From: an uncultured Pelagibacteraceae bacterium
GTDB taxonomy: Bacteria > Pseudomonadota > Alphaproteobacteria > Pelagibacterales > Pelagibacteraceae
Direction: 5' to 3'
DNA length: 64,000 nucleotides
Assembly: GCA_902585045.1 (NCBI GenBank)
Contig: CACICB010000001.1
Coordinates: 151,403 to 215,402 of the forward strand
Part shown: positions 36,250 to 46,412 of the stretch, in pieces
How positions within the stretch are numbered: position 1 is the first letter of the stretch
How the letters are laid out: every line of letters begins with the position of its first letter
Notes under the pieces: generated by a model
What the model was told of the DNA's origin: nothing
Database searches by the model: none
What the model saw: only the letters and a program-made list of their open reading frames with translations
Position numbers and translations under genes: made by a program

Positions 36250-37587
36250 ATGTTTAACAAAGTTTTAATAGCTAATAGAGGTGAAATAGCTGTTAGAATA
36301 ATTAGAGCTTGTAAAGAGTGGGGAATAAAAACTGTTGCTGTACATTCTGATGTAGATGCAGATTCAATGCATGTCAGATTAGCTGACGAAAGTGTATGTA
36401 TTGGCTCACATCAGCCTCAAAACAGTTATTTAAATATTTCATCAATAATGTCAGCAGTAGATTTGACTGGTGCCGAAGCTGTTCATCCAGGATATGGATT
36501 TTTATCAGAAAATGCAAAATTTTCAGAAATTGTAAATAAACATGGAATAAAATTTATAGGGCCCAGTGCTAAAATAATTTCAATGATGGGAGATAAGATA
36601 GAGGCAAAACGTATCGCTAAGAAATACGGTTTGCCTGTTATTGAGGGATCTGAAGGTGGAGTAAAATCTTTAAGTGAGGCTAAATCAATTTGCAAAGAAA
36701 TTGGGTATCCAGTTTTAATAAAGGCTGCTGGGGGTGGAGGTGGAAAAGGAATGAAAATTGTTGAAGAGGAGGAAAAATTAGAAAGTCTTTTTCTTACAGC
36801 AAAATCAGAAGCAAAAAAATTTTTCAATAATGATGAACTTTATATTGAAAAATACTTTAAAAATCCAAGACATATAGAAGTACAAGTTATGTCAGGAAAA
36901 AATAAAACTGTTCAACTCGGAGAAAGAGATTGCTCAGTTCAAAGAAGACATCAAAAATTAATCGAGGAAACTCCTAGTCCAGTTATAACAGATGAGGAAA
37001 GAAAAAATTTACTAGAAAAAACAGTTAAAATGGTTGAGCAAATTAATTATGAAGGTGCAGGAACAGTAGAATTTATTTATGAAAATGGTAAATTTTATTT
37101 TTTAGAAATGAATACTAGAGTCCAAGTAGAGCATCCCGTTACAGAGGTACAAACTGGCATTGATATTGTAAAGGAGCAGCTTTGGATTGCTTTCACTGGT
37201 GAAACTGCTTTAAAGCAAATCGATATTAATCCTAGAGGACATACCATTGAATGTAGAATTAATGCAGAAAATCCCTCCTTAAATTTTCAACCTAGCCCTG
37301 GTACAATTAGTGTTTGTCATCAACCATCAGGTTTTAGAACTAGAGTAGATGGATCAGTTTTCCAGGGTTGTAAAATTACGCCTTATTACGATAGTTTGAT
37401 TGCAAAGGTTATTTGTAAAGGAAGAAACAGAACGGAAGCTATTCAAAGAACACTAAGATCACTTGATGAATTTGTGCTTGAAGGAATAACTACTACAATA
37501 GATTTGCATAAAAAAATTCTTAAACATAAGAAGTTTATAAATTCAAATTTTGATACTAATTGGTTACAAAAGGAAAAATTTTTCTAA
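36250..37587 (+). CDS. accC: Biotin carboxylase of acetyl-CoA carboxylase
   Basis: 445-residue ATP-grasp enzyme that carboxylates biotin on AccB. The N-terminal MFNKVLIANRGEIAVRIIRAC, the glycine-rich ATP loop KAAGGGGGKGMKIV, the catalytic segment EMNTRVQVEHPVTE and RGHTIECRINAE are all intact. It is last in aroQ-accB-accC. Its stop is nested with that of the DUF2155 gene in CTAA. Confidence 0.98.
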   Translation: MFNKVLIANRGEIAVRIIRACKEWGIKTVAVHSDVDADSMHVRLADESVCIGSHQPQNSYLNISSIMSAVDLTGAEAVHPGYGFLSENAKFSEIVNKHGIKFIGPSAKIISMMGDKIEAKRIAKKYGLPVIEGSEGGVKSLSEAKSICKEIGYPVLIKAAGGGGGKGMKIVEEEEKLESLFLTAKSEAKKFFNNDELYIEKYFKNPRHIEVQVMSGKNKTVQLGERDCSVQRRHQKLIEETPSPVITDEERKNLLEKTVKMVEQINYEGAGTVEFIYENGKFYFLEMNTRVQVEHPVTEVQTGIDIVKEQLWIAFTGETALKQIDINPRGHTIECRINAENPSLNFQPSPGTISVCHQPSGFRTRVDGSVFQGCKITPYYDSLIAKVICKGRNRTEAIQRTLRSLDEFVLEGITTTIDLHKKILKHKKFINSNFDTNWLQKEKFF

Positions 37588-38087
37588 ACTTTATTACAAT
37601 TTAATAGCTGTAAATCATATATTGCGTGGTCAAAAGGTGTTAAATTTGGGTCTGAAGAAAAAGTCCATCCATTAAAAATATAAACTTTTTCATTATCATT
37701 TTTAGTAAGATCCTTAACTTGCATATAAGCAACGTCATTTATTTGATTATCTACTTTTACTTTGCCACATTTAAGTATCCTTATTTCTAGCGGACCGAAT
37801 TTTTTAATTTCATCTAAATTAACCTGAATTTTAGATGATTTAGCAGTAATTTTATCTAAGCCAATTAAAACAGCATGTGCATTAATTCTTTTATTATCTT
37901 TTTTTTCTTTAATTGAGTTAGTTGTTGTAGAACTCTCATTTTCATCATTAAAAACCTCAAAACTTGGTTGAATTTGATTAAGATTAATTAATGGCGTACT
38001 TAAAATTTTTTCTTCAGCTAAAGTAATATTAAAACAAAATAATCCTAAAAAAAAATAAATAATCCTAAAATTATTTCCACGTTTCAT
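37584..38087 (-). CDS. DUF2155 periplasmic protein
   Basis: 167 residues with an N-terminal signal peptide (IIYFFLGLFCFNITLAEE, cleavage after about residue 24). The DUF2155 core follows: AHAVLIGLDKITAKSS (about 71-86), GPLEIRILKCGKV and IFNGWTFSSDPNLTPFDHAIYDLQLLNC, with two cysteines that could pair. Function unknown; the family is mainly alphaproteobacterial and often lies near the NDUFA12-like gene, as here (17-base overlap). Confidence 0.85.
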   Translation of the reverse strand: MKRGNNFRIIYFFLGLFCFNITLAEEKILSTPLINLNQIQPSFEVFNDENESSTTTNSIKEKKDNKRINAHAVLIGLDKITAKSSKIQVNLDEIKKFGPLEIRILKCGKVKVDNQINDVAYMQVKDLTKNDNEKVYIFNGWTFSSDPNLTPFDHAIYDLQLLNCNKV

Positions 38088-38421
38088 ATTTCTTTAAATT
38101 GTTTTCTTTTTTTATCTTTACAGGTTTATAGCTTTGCGAAGTCCCAGTTTTATTTTCTGAATGCTCTTTTTGCCAAACATATTTTTTATCATTTTCACCA
38201 GGAATCTTGTCATTTGTGTGATGAATCCAGTGGTACCAGTCAGCGGTAATTTTTGTAGCCTCAACCTCTTTTGAGTAAATTACCCATCTCTCATCATTTT
38301 TATTTTTGTAATATTTGTTTCCAAATTTATCTTTTCCAACAAATTTACCTGTAAATAAGGTTTTCAAAAAAGTACCCAATGTTTGTCTATTCCACCAAGT
38401 AAAAATTACTTTTAAACTCAT
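38071..38421 (-). CDS. NDUFA12/B17.2-family complex I protein
   Basis: 116 residues related to the mitochondrial complex I subunit NDUFA12. It has TWWNRQTLGTFLKT near the start, GKFVGKDKFGNKYY, ERWVIYSKEVEATKITADWYHWIHHTND. In alphaproteobacteria this supernumerary subunit is usually encoded away from the nuo operon, as here (36 kb away). An upstream TTG could extend the frame by eight codons, but homology begins with MSLKVIFTWW at the ATG at 38421. Confidence 0.92.
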   Translation of the reverse strand: MSLKVIFTWWNRQTLGTFLKTLFTGKFVGKDKFGNKYYKNKNDERWVIYSKEVEATKITADWYHWIHHTNDKIPGENDKKYVWQKEHSENKTGTSQSYKPVKIKKENNLKKYETWK

Positions 38422-38521
38422 ATTTGAAATTTTAAATCCACACAATTAAGAAGTGTATAATTAAATAATAGACACTTCGGAGTTTTAATATATATCTTTA
38501 AACATTAGATTCCAATATATT

Positions 38522-39328
38522 ATGAAAAAATTCATTGTTGAAACTTATTATACTTGTACTTTCAAAACAATTCATACTTTAAACGATCTAAACGATAAAG
38601 AGTTATCTAAAATAGACGAGAGAAACGACGGAAATGTGGAAGTAATTGATGTAAAATTAAATAATAGGAAGACGAAAAAAATTGGTGAAAAAAAAGACGT
38701 CAGAGAAGAAAATCTCAAGGTAAGTTCTCCGGTTTCTGAAAAAATTTCAGCAACCATAAATAAAAAATCAATAGATAACACAAATATCAAACAAAAAAAT
38801 AATACCAGGTTCAAAATGCCAGATAGAAGAAAAGGATACATTCAAAAAGCACAAATAGGAGATCATAAAGTTTATCTTCATACTGGAGAATATGATGATG
38901 GTAAAATTGGTGAAATATTTATTGATACAAATAAAGAAGGTGAGTTAGTAAAAGCAATGATGAATAATTTTGCAATAGCTATTTCTCTTGGATTACAATA
39001 CGGCGTTCCTTTAGATGAGTACGTCGATGCTTTTATTGACACAAAATTTGAACCCTCAGGAAATGTAATCGGTAATGATAGAATACTGAGCGCATCGTCA
39101 ATTTTAGATTATGTATTTAGAGAACTTGCTATTTCTTATTTGGGTAAAGAAGAACTTGCACACACACCCTCGATAGCAAGCTCCAAGACTGTGTCTAATG
39201 AAAGTACTGATGATAAATTTCTTAAAATCGTCAAAAATATAACTTCAAAAGGTTTTGTAAGAAGTAATTTAGAAGAAAAATTAATAGATCTTTCGGATGT
39301 TAGAATTAATTTAAAGACTAAAAACTAG
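38522..39328 (+). CDS. Free-standing NrdJ tail-like (TSCPD-type) protein
   Basis: 268 residues. Residues about 97-220 ([85 protein letters not shown]) closely resemble the C-terminal TSCPD region of long alphaproteobacterial B12-dependent (class II) ribonucleotide reductases. No reductase catalytic core precedes it: residues 1-95 are charged and low in complexity. No cysteine pair typical of the swinging arm is present. It may be a regulatory or nucleotide-binding remnant of NrdJ; function is unknown. The stop is nested with that of aspS in CTAG. Confidence 0.75.
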   Translation: MKKFIVETYYTCTFKTIHTLNDLNDKELSKIDERNDGNVEVIDVKLNNRKTKKIGEKKDVREENLKVSSPVSEKISATINKKSIDNTNIKQKNNTRFKMPDRRKGYIQKAQIGDHKVYLHTGEYDDGKIGEIFIDTNKEGELVKAMMNNFAIAISLGLQYGVPLDEYVDAFIDTKFEPSGNVIGNDRILSASSILDYVFRELAISYLGKEELAHTPSIASSKTVSNESTDDKFLKIVKNITSKGFVRSNLEEKLIDLSDVRINLKTKN

Positions 39329-41112
39329 TTTTTCTTAATATCTAATTTAATACCTAATTCCTTTAATTGTTTAGTATTAACATCAGAGGGAGCGGACATC
39401 ATTAAATCTTGTGCATTTTGATTCATGGGAAATAAAGTTACTTCCCTTATATTATTTTTATTTGCTAGTAACATTACTATTCTGTCTATACCAGGTGCGA
39501 TACCTCCATGAGGTGGTGCTCCATAACTTAACGCATTAATCATTCCGCTAAATTTTTCATTTACGTCTTTTTCACTATATCCAACAATAGAAAATAATTT
39601 ATACATTACCTCAGGTATATGATTTCTTATTGCTCCTGAGGACAATTCAACTCCATTACATACTATATCATACTGATAAGCTTTAATTTCTAAAGGCTGA
39701 TCAAGTTTCATATTTTTAATATCTCCTTGTGGCATAGAAAAAGGATTATGGCTAAAAATAATTTTATTAGTTTTTTCATCTTTTTCAAACATTGGATAAT
39801 CTACAATCCAACAAAAAGAGAAAACATCTTGATCTATAATTTCTAGATCTTGGGCAATTTTAATTCTTGCAAGAGATAAAATTTTTTCTACTTCATTTTG
39901 TTTACCGCAAGCGAAAAAGATACTATCTCCTATTTCTGCTTTACACTGAACTTGAATAGCTAGGAGCGCTTCTTCGCTAAAAAATTTTCCTACAGGACCT
40001 TTAGCAGAAATTTTCTTTTCTTTTTCAAAAGTAAAATATGCTAATCCTGAAGCTCCTTGATCTTTAGCCCATCTGTCAATATTGTCAAAAAAACTCCTTG
40101 GCTTGTTTTTAGTATTTTTTGTGACAATAGCTCTAACTTTACAACCAGTTTTCACAAGTTTTTTGAAAATATCAAATTTTACGTCTTCTCTTTCGAAAAT
40201 TTTAGTTACATCTTGAATAGTTAAGGGGTTTCTCAAATCAGGTTTATCGGTTCCATATTTTAGCATCGCCTCACTATATGGAATTCTTGGAAATTTTTCT
40301 GATAATATTTTTTTTGAAGAAAATTTTTTAAATAGTTTTAGAAAAAGCTTTTCCACAACTTCGAATACATCCTCTTGTTCTACAAATGACATTTCCAAAT
40401 CTAATTGATAAAATTCTCCGGGACTTCTATCGGCTCGAGCATCTTCATCTCTAAAGCATGGAGCTACTTGAAAATACTTATCAAAACCAGAGACCATTAT
40501 TAGTTGTTTAAATTGTTGAGGAGCTTGTGGTAAAGCATAAAACTTACCAGGGTTAAGTCTACTTGGTACTAAAAAATCTCTAGCTCCCTCAGGGCTTGAG
40601 GAAGTTAAAATTGGAGTTTGATATTCTAAGAAACCTAAACTTAACATTTCTGATCTAATGAATGAAATTACCTTTGACCTGAGCACAATATTTTTATGCA
40701 TCTCTTCACGCCTTAAGTCTAAGAATCTATACTTAAGCCTTATGTCTTCAGGATAATTTTGCTCGCCAAATACTGGAATAGGTAAATCTTTTGCATTTGA
40801 TAAAATCTCTAAGCTATGAATTTGTATTTCTATTTTTCCAGTTTTTAATTCCAAGTTTTCTGTTCCTTTTTCTCTTCCAATAACTTTTCCACTTATTTTT
40901 AAAACAGATTCTGGTTTGATCTTTTCTAAAATTGAAAAAAATTTATTATCATTTTCAGTTACACATTGTGTAATTCCATAATGATCTCTTATATCAATAA
41001 AAATTAAATTTCCGTGATCCCTTCTTCTATGAAGCCATCCAGAAATTGTTACATTTTTATCGAGATCTTTCTGGCTTAATTCTGAACAATTATGGGTTCT
41101 AAATTTATTCAT
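39325..41112 (-). CDS. aspS: Aspartyl-tRNA synthetase
   Basis: 595-residue class II synthetase of the bacterial type. It has an N-terminal OB anticodon domain ([20 protein letters not shown]), class II motif 2 [24 protein letters not shown] (read here in parts), a GAD insertion domain (about 290-420) and motif 3 [13 protein letters not shown]. It charges tRNA-Asp and perhaps also tRNA-Asn in organisms lacking AsnRS; that cannot be told here. It overlaps the upstream Hda-like gene by 4 bases. Confidence 0.97.
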   Translation of the reverse strand: MNKFRTHNCSELSQKDLDKNVTISGWLHRRRDHGNLIFIDIRDHYGITQCVTENDNKFFSILEKIKPESVLKISGKVIGREKGTENLELKTGKIEIQIHSLEILSNAKDLPIPVFGEQNYPEDIRLKYRFLDLRREEMHKNIVLRSKVISFIRSEMLSLGFLEYQTPILTSSSPEGARDFLVPSRLNPGKFYALPQAPQQFKQLIMVSGFDKYFQVAPCFRDEDARADRSPGEFYQLDLEMSFVEQEDVFEVVEKLFLKLFKKFSSKKILSEKFPRIPYSEAMLKYGTDKPDLRNPLTIQDVTKIFEREDVKFDIFKKLVKTGCKVRAIVTKNTKNKPRSFFDNIDRWAKDQGASGLAYFTFEKEKKISAKGPVGKFFSEEALLAIQVQCKAEIGDSIFFACGKQNEVEKILSLARIKIAQDLEIIDQDVFSFCWIVDYPMFEKDEKTNKIIFSHNPFSMPQGDIKNMKLDQPLEIKAYQYDIVCNGVELSSGAIRNHIPEVMYKLFSIVGYSEKDVNEKFSGMINALSYGAPPHGGIAPGIDRIVMLLANKNNIREVTLFPMNQNAQDLMMSAPSDVNTKQLKELGIKLDIKKN

Positions 41113-41765
41113 TTGTTTAATACTTTTTTTATTAAATTAATATTTATTGATTTTCCAGAAGATAAAGATAAGTCATCAACATCTTTTAAAAATTTAAACA
41201 TTTTTTCGTATGATCTTTCAACATTTTTTACAATATAATCAGAAATTCTTGGACTAATAGTTATTTGTCTATCTGAAAAAGATTTTGAAATAATAACATG
41301 CAATAGATCATCTGGAGGAAGATCTATTCCGATATTTATAAAGCTGCCAATTCTTGATTTTAGGTCATTTAACATAAAATTAAATTTACTCAAAGGTTTA
41401 AAACTATTGACTAAAATAAAATTATCTAATTGTTTTGAGTGATTTAGGAAAGAGTATAAAAATTTTTCATCAATCCTATTTTTAAAATTATCTATTATTA
41501 AACACTCATATTTACTAAGCAAAGATATAGCTGTATCATTTACATTACTTTCATCCAGAATTGTAATTCTTTCAATTTTTTTTTCTAAAATTTTAGATAA
41601 ATGAGTTTTACCTGAACCTGATGCTCCATATATATTTAACCATTTGCCAGGCCAATTTGGCCAACTCTCTATAAGTTTATATGCAGAAAAATTATTACTT
41701 GAAACAAAAAAATCTTGCTCAAAATATTTTTTTTTAAAGGGAAATTTAAATGTTAATTGACTCAT
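41109..41765 (-). CDS. Hda-like DnaA paralogue (AAA+ ATPase)
   Basis: 218 residues matching the AAA+ core of DnaA without its DNA-binding domain IV. It has WPGKWLNIYGASGSGKTH with Walker A at 47-54, CLIIDNF as Walker B and FMLNDLKSRIGSF resembling the sensor/arginine-finger region. Hda family proteins convert DnaA-ATP to DnaA-ADP with the sliding clamp. A QLTFKFPF segment at residues 3-10 resembles a beta-clamp-binding motif, which supports this reading. It is in the DUF2066-hda-aspS group with 4-base overlaps on both sides. Confidence 0.88.
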   Translation of the reverse strand: MSQLTFKFPFKKKYFEQDFFVSSNNFSAYKLIESWPNWPGKWLNIYGASGSGKTHLSKILEKKIERITILDESNVNDTAISLLSKYECLIIDNFKNRIDEKFLYSFLNHSKQLDNFILVNSFKPLSKFNFMLNDLKSRIGSFINIGIDLPPDDLLHVIISKSFSDRQITISPRISDYIVKNVERSYEKMFKFLKDVDDLSLSSGKSININLIKKVLNK

Positions 41766-42808
41766 TTTTTAATTTTCAAATTCCATTGATCGTTAATAAA
41801 TTCTAACATAATATTTTGTTGTTTGAGTTGATTAATAATTTTATCTAATTTTCCTAAATATCTTAACTTTAATAAAACATATTTGTTATTAAATTCTTGA
41901 ACAAATATTCCGTCAATAGTATCAATATTTTTCAGTCTTTTATTTAGCTCTACAAGATTATTTTTTTTATTAACTATAAATTTCGCGTTTAAAAAAGAAG
42001 GAGTTCTTATATCAATTAAATTTTGAGACTTAATAATATTGACTAATTCGTCACTAATCGCTTTTATTATTTCATCATTAAATTTATTTGTATTTATTTC
42101 TTTTTTTTTTAATTTAATAGTCTTGTCAATTTTTTTATTCAATATACTCGTTTTCAAATAAATTTTTTCCTCATTAGAATCCGTATCTTCTATCAATACT
42201 AAAGCTAAATTTTTATTTTCATATTCTTTAAATAAATCTTGAAGCTTAATCCCAAATAAATTTTCTTTATTTACACTTATATTCTGAATAACTTCAATAT
42301 TTTCGATTGGTAAAATAAATTCTATTAGTTCAGATTGATAGGTTTTATTCCAATTATCATAAAAGTAATTATTGTTATAAATAAAGATCTGATTTTTTTT
42401 AAGTACTACAGGTAATAAATATAATTCTTTATCAGAAATATCTGAGTATGAAATATTCTTGCTGGAAAATAATGAATGTAATTTATCTTTATCAAAAAAA
42501 ATATTAAAACTTACTTTATCTTTATCATTATTTTGTGCATCGTCATCAATTTGGTAATATGACACTAACTTTTTAATATTGGAGAATTCTAATCCTGATA
42601 ACTTTTTTATATCTTTACTTAAGAGTATCTTTTCTAAAAGTTCATCAAATCCCTTATTAATTGCTTTATTCGCCAAATCGTCATTAGAATTATTAGTTTT
42701 TTTTGTAATTTCTATATTATTAACATTAAAAATATTTTCTAATGATAAAACATTTCCAGTTTTTAGAAAAATAATTAAAATAAGAAATAAAATTTTATAA
42801 TAACTCAT
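41762..42808 (-). CDS. DUF2066 domain protein, exported
   Basis: 348 residues. The first 22 residues form a signal peptide or anchor (YYKILFLILIIFLKTGNVLS). The rest resembles DUF2066 proteins: an early NKAINKGFDELLEKILLSKD segment and a late ELNKRLKNIDTIDGIFVQEF. The sequence is rich in Lys, Asn and Ile with no enzymatic motif. It is probably periplasmic; function unknown. In many Proteobacteria DUF2066 genes stand between purM and hda, exactly as here, with purM divergent 22 bases away. Confidence 0.78.
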   Translation of the reverse strand: MSYYKILFLILIIFLKTGNVLSLENIFNVNNIEITKKTNNSNDDLANKAINKGFDELLEKILLSKDIKKLSGLEFSNIKKLVSYYQIDDDAQNNDKDKVSFNIFFDKDKLHSLFSSKNISYSDISDKELYLLPVVLKKNQIFIYNNNYFYDNWNKTYQSELIEFILPIENIEVIQNISVNKENLFGIKLQDLFKEYENKNLALVLIEDTDSNEEKIYLKTSILNKKIDKTIKLKKKEINTNKFNDEIIKAISDELVNIIKSQNLIDIRTPSFLNAKFIVNKKNNLVELNKRLKNIDTIDGIFVQEFNNKYVLLKLRYLGKLDKIINQLKQQNIMLEFINDQWNLKIKK

Positions 42809-42830
42809 TAAAGTTTAAATATCATTTTTA

Positions 42831-43862
42831 TTGATGAAAAAAATACAAAATAGTTACAAAAAAAGTGGAGTGAATATTTCATTAGCTAATAAATTGGTTA
42901 AACACATATCAAAAATATCAAAAAAAAATGTCAAAAAAAGGAATAATTATTTAAATAAAGATCTTATTGGGGGCTTTGGATCCCTATACGATCTTAGCAA
43001 AAGTAACATTAAAGATCCTGTAATAGTTTCATGCACTGATGGGGTAGGAACGAAGATTGAATTAGCTAACAAGTTTAAAAAATTTGATACAATAGGAATT
43101 GATTTAGTGGCAATGTGTGTTAATGATTTGGTGGTACAAGGTGCTAAGCCACTTTTTTTCTTAGATTATATTGCAGTAGGTAAACTTAAAATTGACAAGG
43201 CAAAGAAAATTTTAAAGGGAATTTTTCGAGGTTGTGAAATTTCAAAATGTAAATTGGTTGGTGGTGAAACGGCTGAGATGCCAGGTGTTTATTCAAAAGA
43301 CAAATTTGATTTGGCTGGATTTAGTGTTGGAATAGTTTCAAAAAAAAGAATTTTAAATAAAAAAAAAGTCAAAAATAAAGACGTAGTTTTAGCTATACCT
43401 TCAAATGGTATACATTCAAACGGATACTCTCTAGTCAGAAAAATCGTGGAGGGGGAAAAAATTGATAAAAGTATTAAAAATGAATTATTGAAACCAACTA
43501 AAATCTATTCTCAAGAAGTTTTGAATTTAGCTAAAAAAAATCTTATTTCATCTGCAGCACATATAACTGGCGGAGGACTTGTTGAAAATTTACTTAGATC
43601 GATTCCAGAAAAGTTAAGTTTAAATATTGATTTATCTAAAATCAAAATCACTAAAATTTTTAAATGGCTTAAAAAAAGAAATATCTCAGATGCAGAAATG
43701 TTAAAAACTTTTAATTGTGGAGTAGGATTTTGTGTTATTGCTCCAAAAAAAAATGTAATCAAGATAAGAAAAAATTTTTCTAAAAATTTTCTTCCATATG
43801 AGATTGGATATATTTCAAAAAATAAAAAAAAGGTAAGTCTTTCAAAAAATTTGAGATGGTAA
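42831..43862 (+). CDS. purM: Phosphoribosylformylglycinamidine cyclo-ligase
   Basis: AIR synthetase, fifth step of purine synthesis, 343 residues. Recognisable parts are YKKSGVNISLANKLV, CTDGVGTKIELANKF, GIDLVAMCVNDLVVQGAKPLFFLDY, GCKLVGGETAEMPGVY-like sequence and HITGGGLVENL. It belongs to the PurM/SelD ATP-binding fold. It overlaps purN by 7 bases, so steps 3 and 5 of the pathway are co-expressed. Confidence 0.97.
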   Translation: MMKKIQNSYKKSGVNISLANKLVKHISKISKKNVKKRNNYLNKDLIGGFGSLYDLSKSNIKDPVIVSCTDGVGTKIELANKFKKFDTIGIDLVAMCVNDLVVQGAKPLFFLDYIAVGKLKIDKAKKILKGIFRGCEISKCKLVGGETAEMPGVYSKDKFDLAGFSVGIVSKKRILNKKKVKNKDVVLAIPSNGIHSNGYSLVRKIVEGEKIDKSIKNELLKPTKIYSQEVLNLAKKNLISSAAHITGGGLVENLLRSIPEKLSLNIDLSKIKITKIFKWLKKRNISDAEMLKTFNCGVGFCVIAPKKNVIKIRKNFSKNFLPYEIGYISKNKKKVSLSKNLRW

Positions 43863-44419
43863 AAATAAATACGTGTATTTTTATTTCTGGAAAAGGCTCA
43901 AATCTAAAAAACCTGATAAATAGATCCAGAGATTATAACTTTCCTATTTCAATCAAATTAGTGGTAAGTAATAAAAAGGAAGCTTTAGGAATACAACATG
44001 CTAAGAGAAATTTTATTCCTTACTTAATTATAGACACAAAATCTAGAAATTTTGAACATAGACTGCTAATAGATCTAAAAAAATACAATATTTCTTTAAT
44101 TTGTTTAGCTGGATATATGAAAATATTATCAAAAAGATTTTTAAGAGATTTTGGAAAAAAAGTTATAAATATTCACCCTTCTCTCCTACCAAAATTTAAA
44201 GGTTTAAAAACTTTTGCTAAAATACTAAAGAATAAAGAGAAAAAAACAGGTTGTACGGTGCATTTTGTAGATGAAAAATTAGATAATGGAAAAATAATTT
44301 CTCAAAGATTTTTTTTTATTGACCCAACAGACAATGAAGACAAAATAAAAAATAAGACACAAAAGCTTGAGTATTTGGTATTTCCCGAGTCAATTATAAA
44401 AATTTTTCGAAATCGCTAG
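43856..44419 (+). CDS. purN: Phosphoribosylglycinamide formyltransferase
   Basis: GAR transformylase using 10-formyl-THF, 187 residues. It has FISGKGSNLKNLI near the start, LAGYMKILSKRFL, and the catalytic NIHPSLLPKFKGLKT (Asn-His) followed by GCTVHFVDEKLDNGKII with the conserved aspartate. Coupled to purM. Its stop is nested with that of ndk in CTAG. Confidence 0.96.
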   Translation: MVKINTCIFISGKGSNLKNLINRSRDYNFPISIKLVVSNKKEALGIQHAKRNFIPYLIIDTKSRNFEHRLLIDLKKYNISLICLAGYMKILSKRFLRDFGKKVINIHPSLLPKFKGLKTFAKILKNKEKKTGCTVHFVDEKLDNGKIISQRFFFIDPTDNEDKIKNKTQKLEYLVFPESIIKIFRNR

Positions 44420-44826
44420 TTTTTAAAAAAAAATTCAATTTCTTTTTTTGCATTGTCGTTTGAGTCTGAGCCATGAACAGAATTTTTATCAATAGATATA
44501 CCGTATAACTTTCTAATTGTATTTTCTTTAGCTTCTTTTGGGTTTGTCGCTCCCATAAGTTCTCTATTTAATAAAACTGCATTTTCGCCTTGCAAAATCA
44601 TAACCACAATCGGTCCTGATGACAAATAAGAACATAATTGATCATAAAAAGGCTTAGATTGATGGACTCTATAAAAATCTGCAGCTTCTTCTTTTGAAAT
44701 TTGAATTTTTTTACTATCTTTAATGATTAAATCATTTTTTTTAAAGATATCCTTGATATCCTCAACTAAATTTCTCTCTACAGCATCGGGTTTAATAATT
44801 GAAAGTGTCTGTTCGGTTTTACTCAT
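44416..44826 (-). CDS. ndk: Nucleoside diphosphate kinase
   Basis: 136 residues. Start MSKTEQTLSIIKPDAVERN is typical. The phosphorylated histidine is His118 in NSVHGSDS, and NRELMGATNPKEA is the substrate-binding segment. It balances NTP and dNTP pools. A start four codons upstream is possible; the ATG at 44826 is better supported by family alignment. It overlaps the pepA stop by 8 bases and reads in the same direction, so the two are coupled. Confidence 0.97.
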   Translation of the reverse strand: MSKTEQTLSIIKPDAVERNLVEDIKDIFKKNDLIIKDSKKIQISKEEAADFYRVHQSKPFYDQLCSYLSSGPIVVMILQGENAVLLNRELMGATNPKEAKENTIRKLYGISIDKNSVHGSDSNDNAKKEIEFFFKN

Positions 44827-46279
44827 AATTATCTTCAATGAATTGATTTAACAACCTCACTCCAAAACCAGTAGCTCCTCCAGAATTTAAAGCTCCTCCA
44901 TATTTTGAAAATGCCATTCCAGCTATATCCAAGTGTGCCCAAGGAGTATTTTTCAAAATAAATCTTTGCAAAAATTGAGCAGCTGTTGTTGAGCCAGCTC
45001 CACCAACATAATTAATATTTTGCACATCCGCGTTTTTTGAATTCATAAGTTTATCGTAATTTTTATGTAAAGGCATTCTCCAAACTTTTTCATTTACTTT
45101 TTCACCTGCTTCAAAAAGCTGTTTAGATAATTTATCATCATTGGAAAAAAGTCCAGCATACTCAGAACCTAAACAAACAATAATTGCGCCTGTAAGAGTT
45201 GCAAGATCCACAATTAATTTTGGTTTAAATTTCTTTTCAGTAAAAGTTAAGGCATCTGCTAAAACTAATCTTCCCTCTGCATCTGTATTTAATATTTCAA
45301 TTGTTTTTCCGCTATAAGATTTTACAATATCCCCAGGACGTTGGGCGTTTCCACTCACCATATTTTCAACAAGACCAACTACACCCACGGCATTTATTTT
45401 AGCTTTTCTAAGTGCTAAATTTTTCATCAGACCTACAACGGTTGCTGAACCTGCCATATCATAAGTCATATCCTCCATAAATTTTGCGGGCTTTAGTGAA
45501 TATCCTCCAGTGTCAAAACAAACTCCTTTTCCTACAAATGCTAAAGGTTTGGAAGTGTTTTTTGCACCGTTCCACTCCATTGTTACAAGATAAGAACCTT
45601 TCGTACTTCCTTGGCCAACACCGAGAAGAGCGTGCATGCCTAATTTTTTTAATTTTTTTTCATCATAGATATTTATTTTTAATCCCTCTTTTTTTAAAAA
45701 TGATATTCTCTTTGCATATTCATCTGGATGTAAAACGTTTCCTGGCTCAGAAACTAAATCCCTTGCGTAAAAAGTTCCTTGTTCTAGAGCTTTAAATTTT
45801 AATTGATTTTGTATTGAGGGCCTATTTTTATTTCCAACAATATTTATCAAAATATTTTTACCATCCTTTTTTGTCTTGTATTTTTTAAATTCATAAGATT
45901 TTAGTTTTAAACCATGCAAGAAATACCCTAAAAAATTATTATGTTTAGCGTCTAAAGTGTCTGAAACTAAAAAATATTCACTATTTTTTCCTAGATTAGT
46001 TTGACCACAAAATTCTGCTCCAAGGTTTTCTATTTCAGAGGTTTTCATATTATTTTTAACTGATATTAAGATAATCTTTCTTTTGGAAGTTAAATCAAAT
46101 ACAAAAATATTTTTTTTAGTGTCGATAGTTTTTAGCAAATCTTCAATGTAGATAAATTCAGATTTAGATAAGTAGTTTTTTAAATTATTAATTTTGAATT
46201 TTTCGTTTGAAAACAAAACTGTGTTCGATGACAAAGGTTTATTTTTTTTTACATTAAGGTAATTAATTTTTATTGACAT
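44819..46279 (-). CDS. pepA: Leucyl aminopeptidase (M17)
   Basis: Cytosolic dinuclear-metal aminopeptidase, 486 residues. The M17 signature NTDAEGRLVLADAL is intact, as are GKGVCFDTGGYSLKPAKFMEDMTYDMAGSA (read in parts; metal ligands Lys, Asp and Glu) and DLATLTGAIIVCLG. The N-terminal domain (about 1-170) is variable, as usual. The final segment WAHLDIAGMAFSKYG is also typical. It stands about 130 bases from the divergent lptF. Confidence 0.97.
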   Translation of the reverse strand: MSIKINYLNVKKNKPLSSNTVLFSNEKFKINNLKNYLSKSEFIYIEDLLKTIDTKKNIFVFDLTSKRKIILISVKNNMKTSEIENLGAEFCGQTNLGKNSEYFLVSDTLDAKHNNFLGYFLHGLKLKSYEFKKYKTKKDGKNILINIVGNKNRPSIQNQLKFKALEQGTFYARDLVSEPGNVLHPDEYAKRISFLKKEGLKINIYDEKKLKKLGMHALLGVGQGSTKGSYLVTMEWNGAKNTSKPLAFVGKGVCFDTGGYSLKPAKFMEDMTYDMAGSATVVGLMKNLALRKAKINAVGVVGLVENMVSGNAQRPGDIVKSYSGKTIEILNTDAEGRLVLADALTFTEKKFKPKLIVDLATLTGAIIVCLGSEYAGLFSNDDKLSKQLFEAGEKVNEKVWRMPLHKNYDKLMNSKNADVQNINYVGGAGSTTAAQFLQRFILKNTPWAHLDIAGMAFSKYGGALNSGGATGFGVRLLNQFIEDNYE

Positions 46280-46412
46280 AATTTTTTAAATAAAGCCTAT
46301 TTGTGTCAGTGATATAAGTCGAAATATACAGATTTTCAATGTAAATTTAGTCATAGTTAAACCATTAGTTGAATTTAATTTATGGATGCTTTATTTATAT
46401 ACAATATTTCCT

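Noticed and set aside
36483..36827. Proline-rich antisense frame opposite accC
   Set aside because: Its PFPPPPPAAF run is just the complement of the glycine-rich ATP loop of accC.
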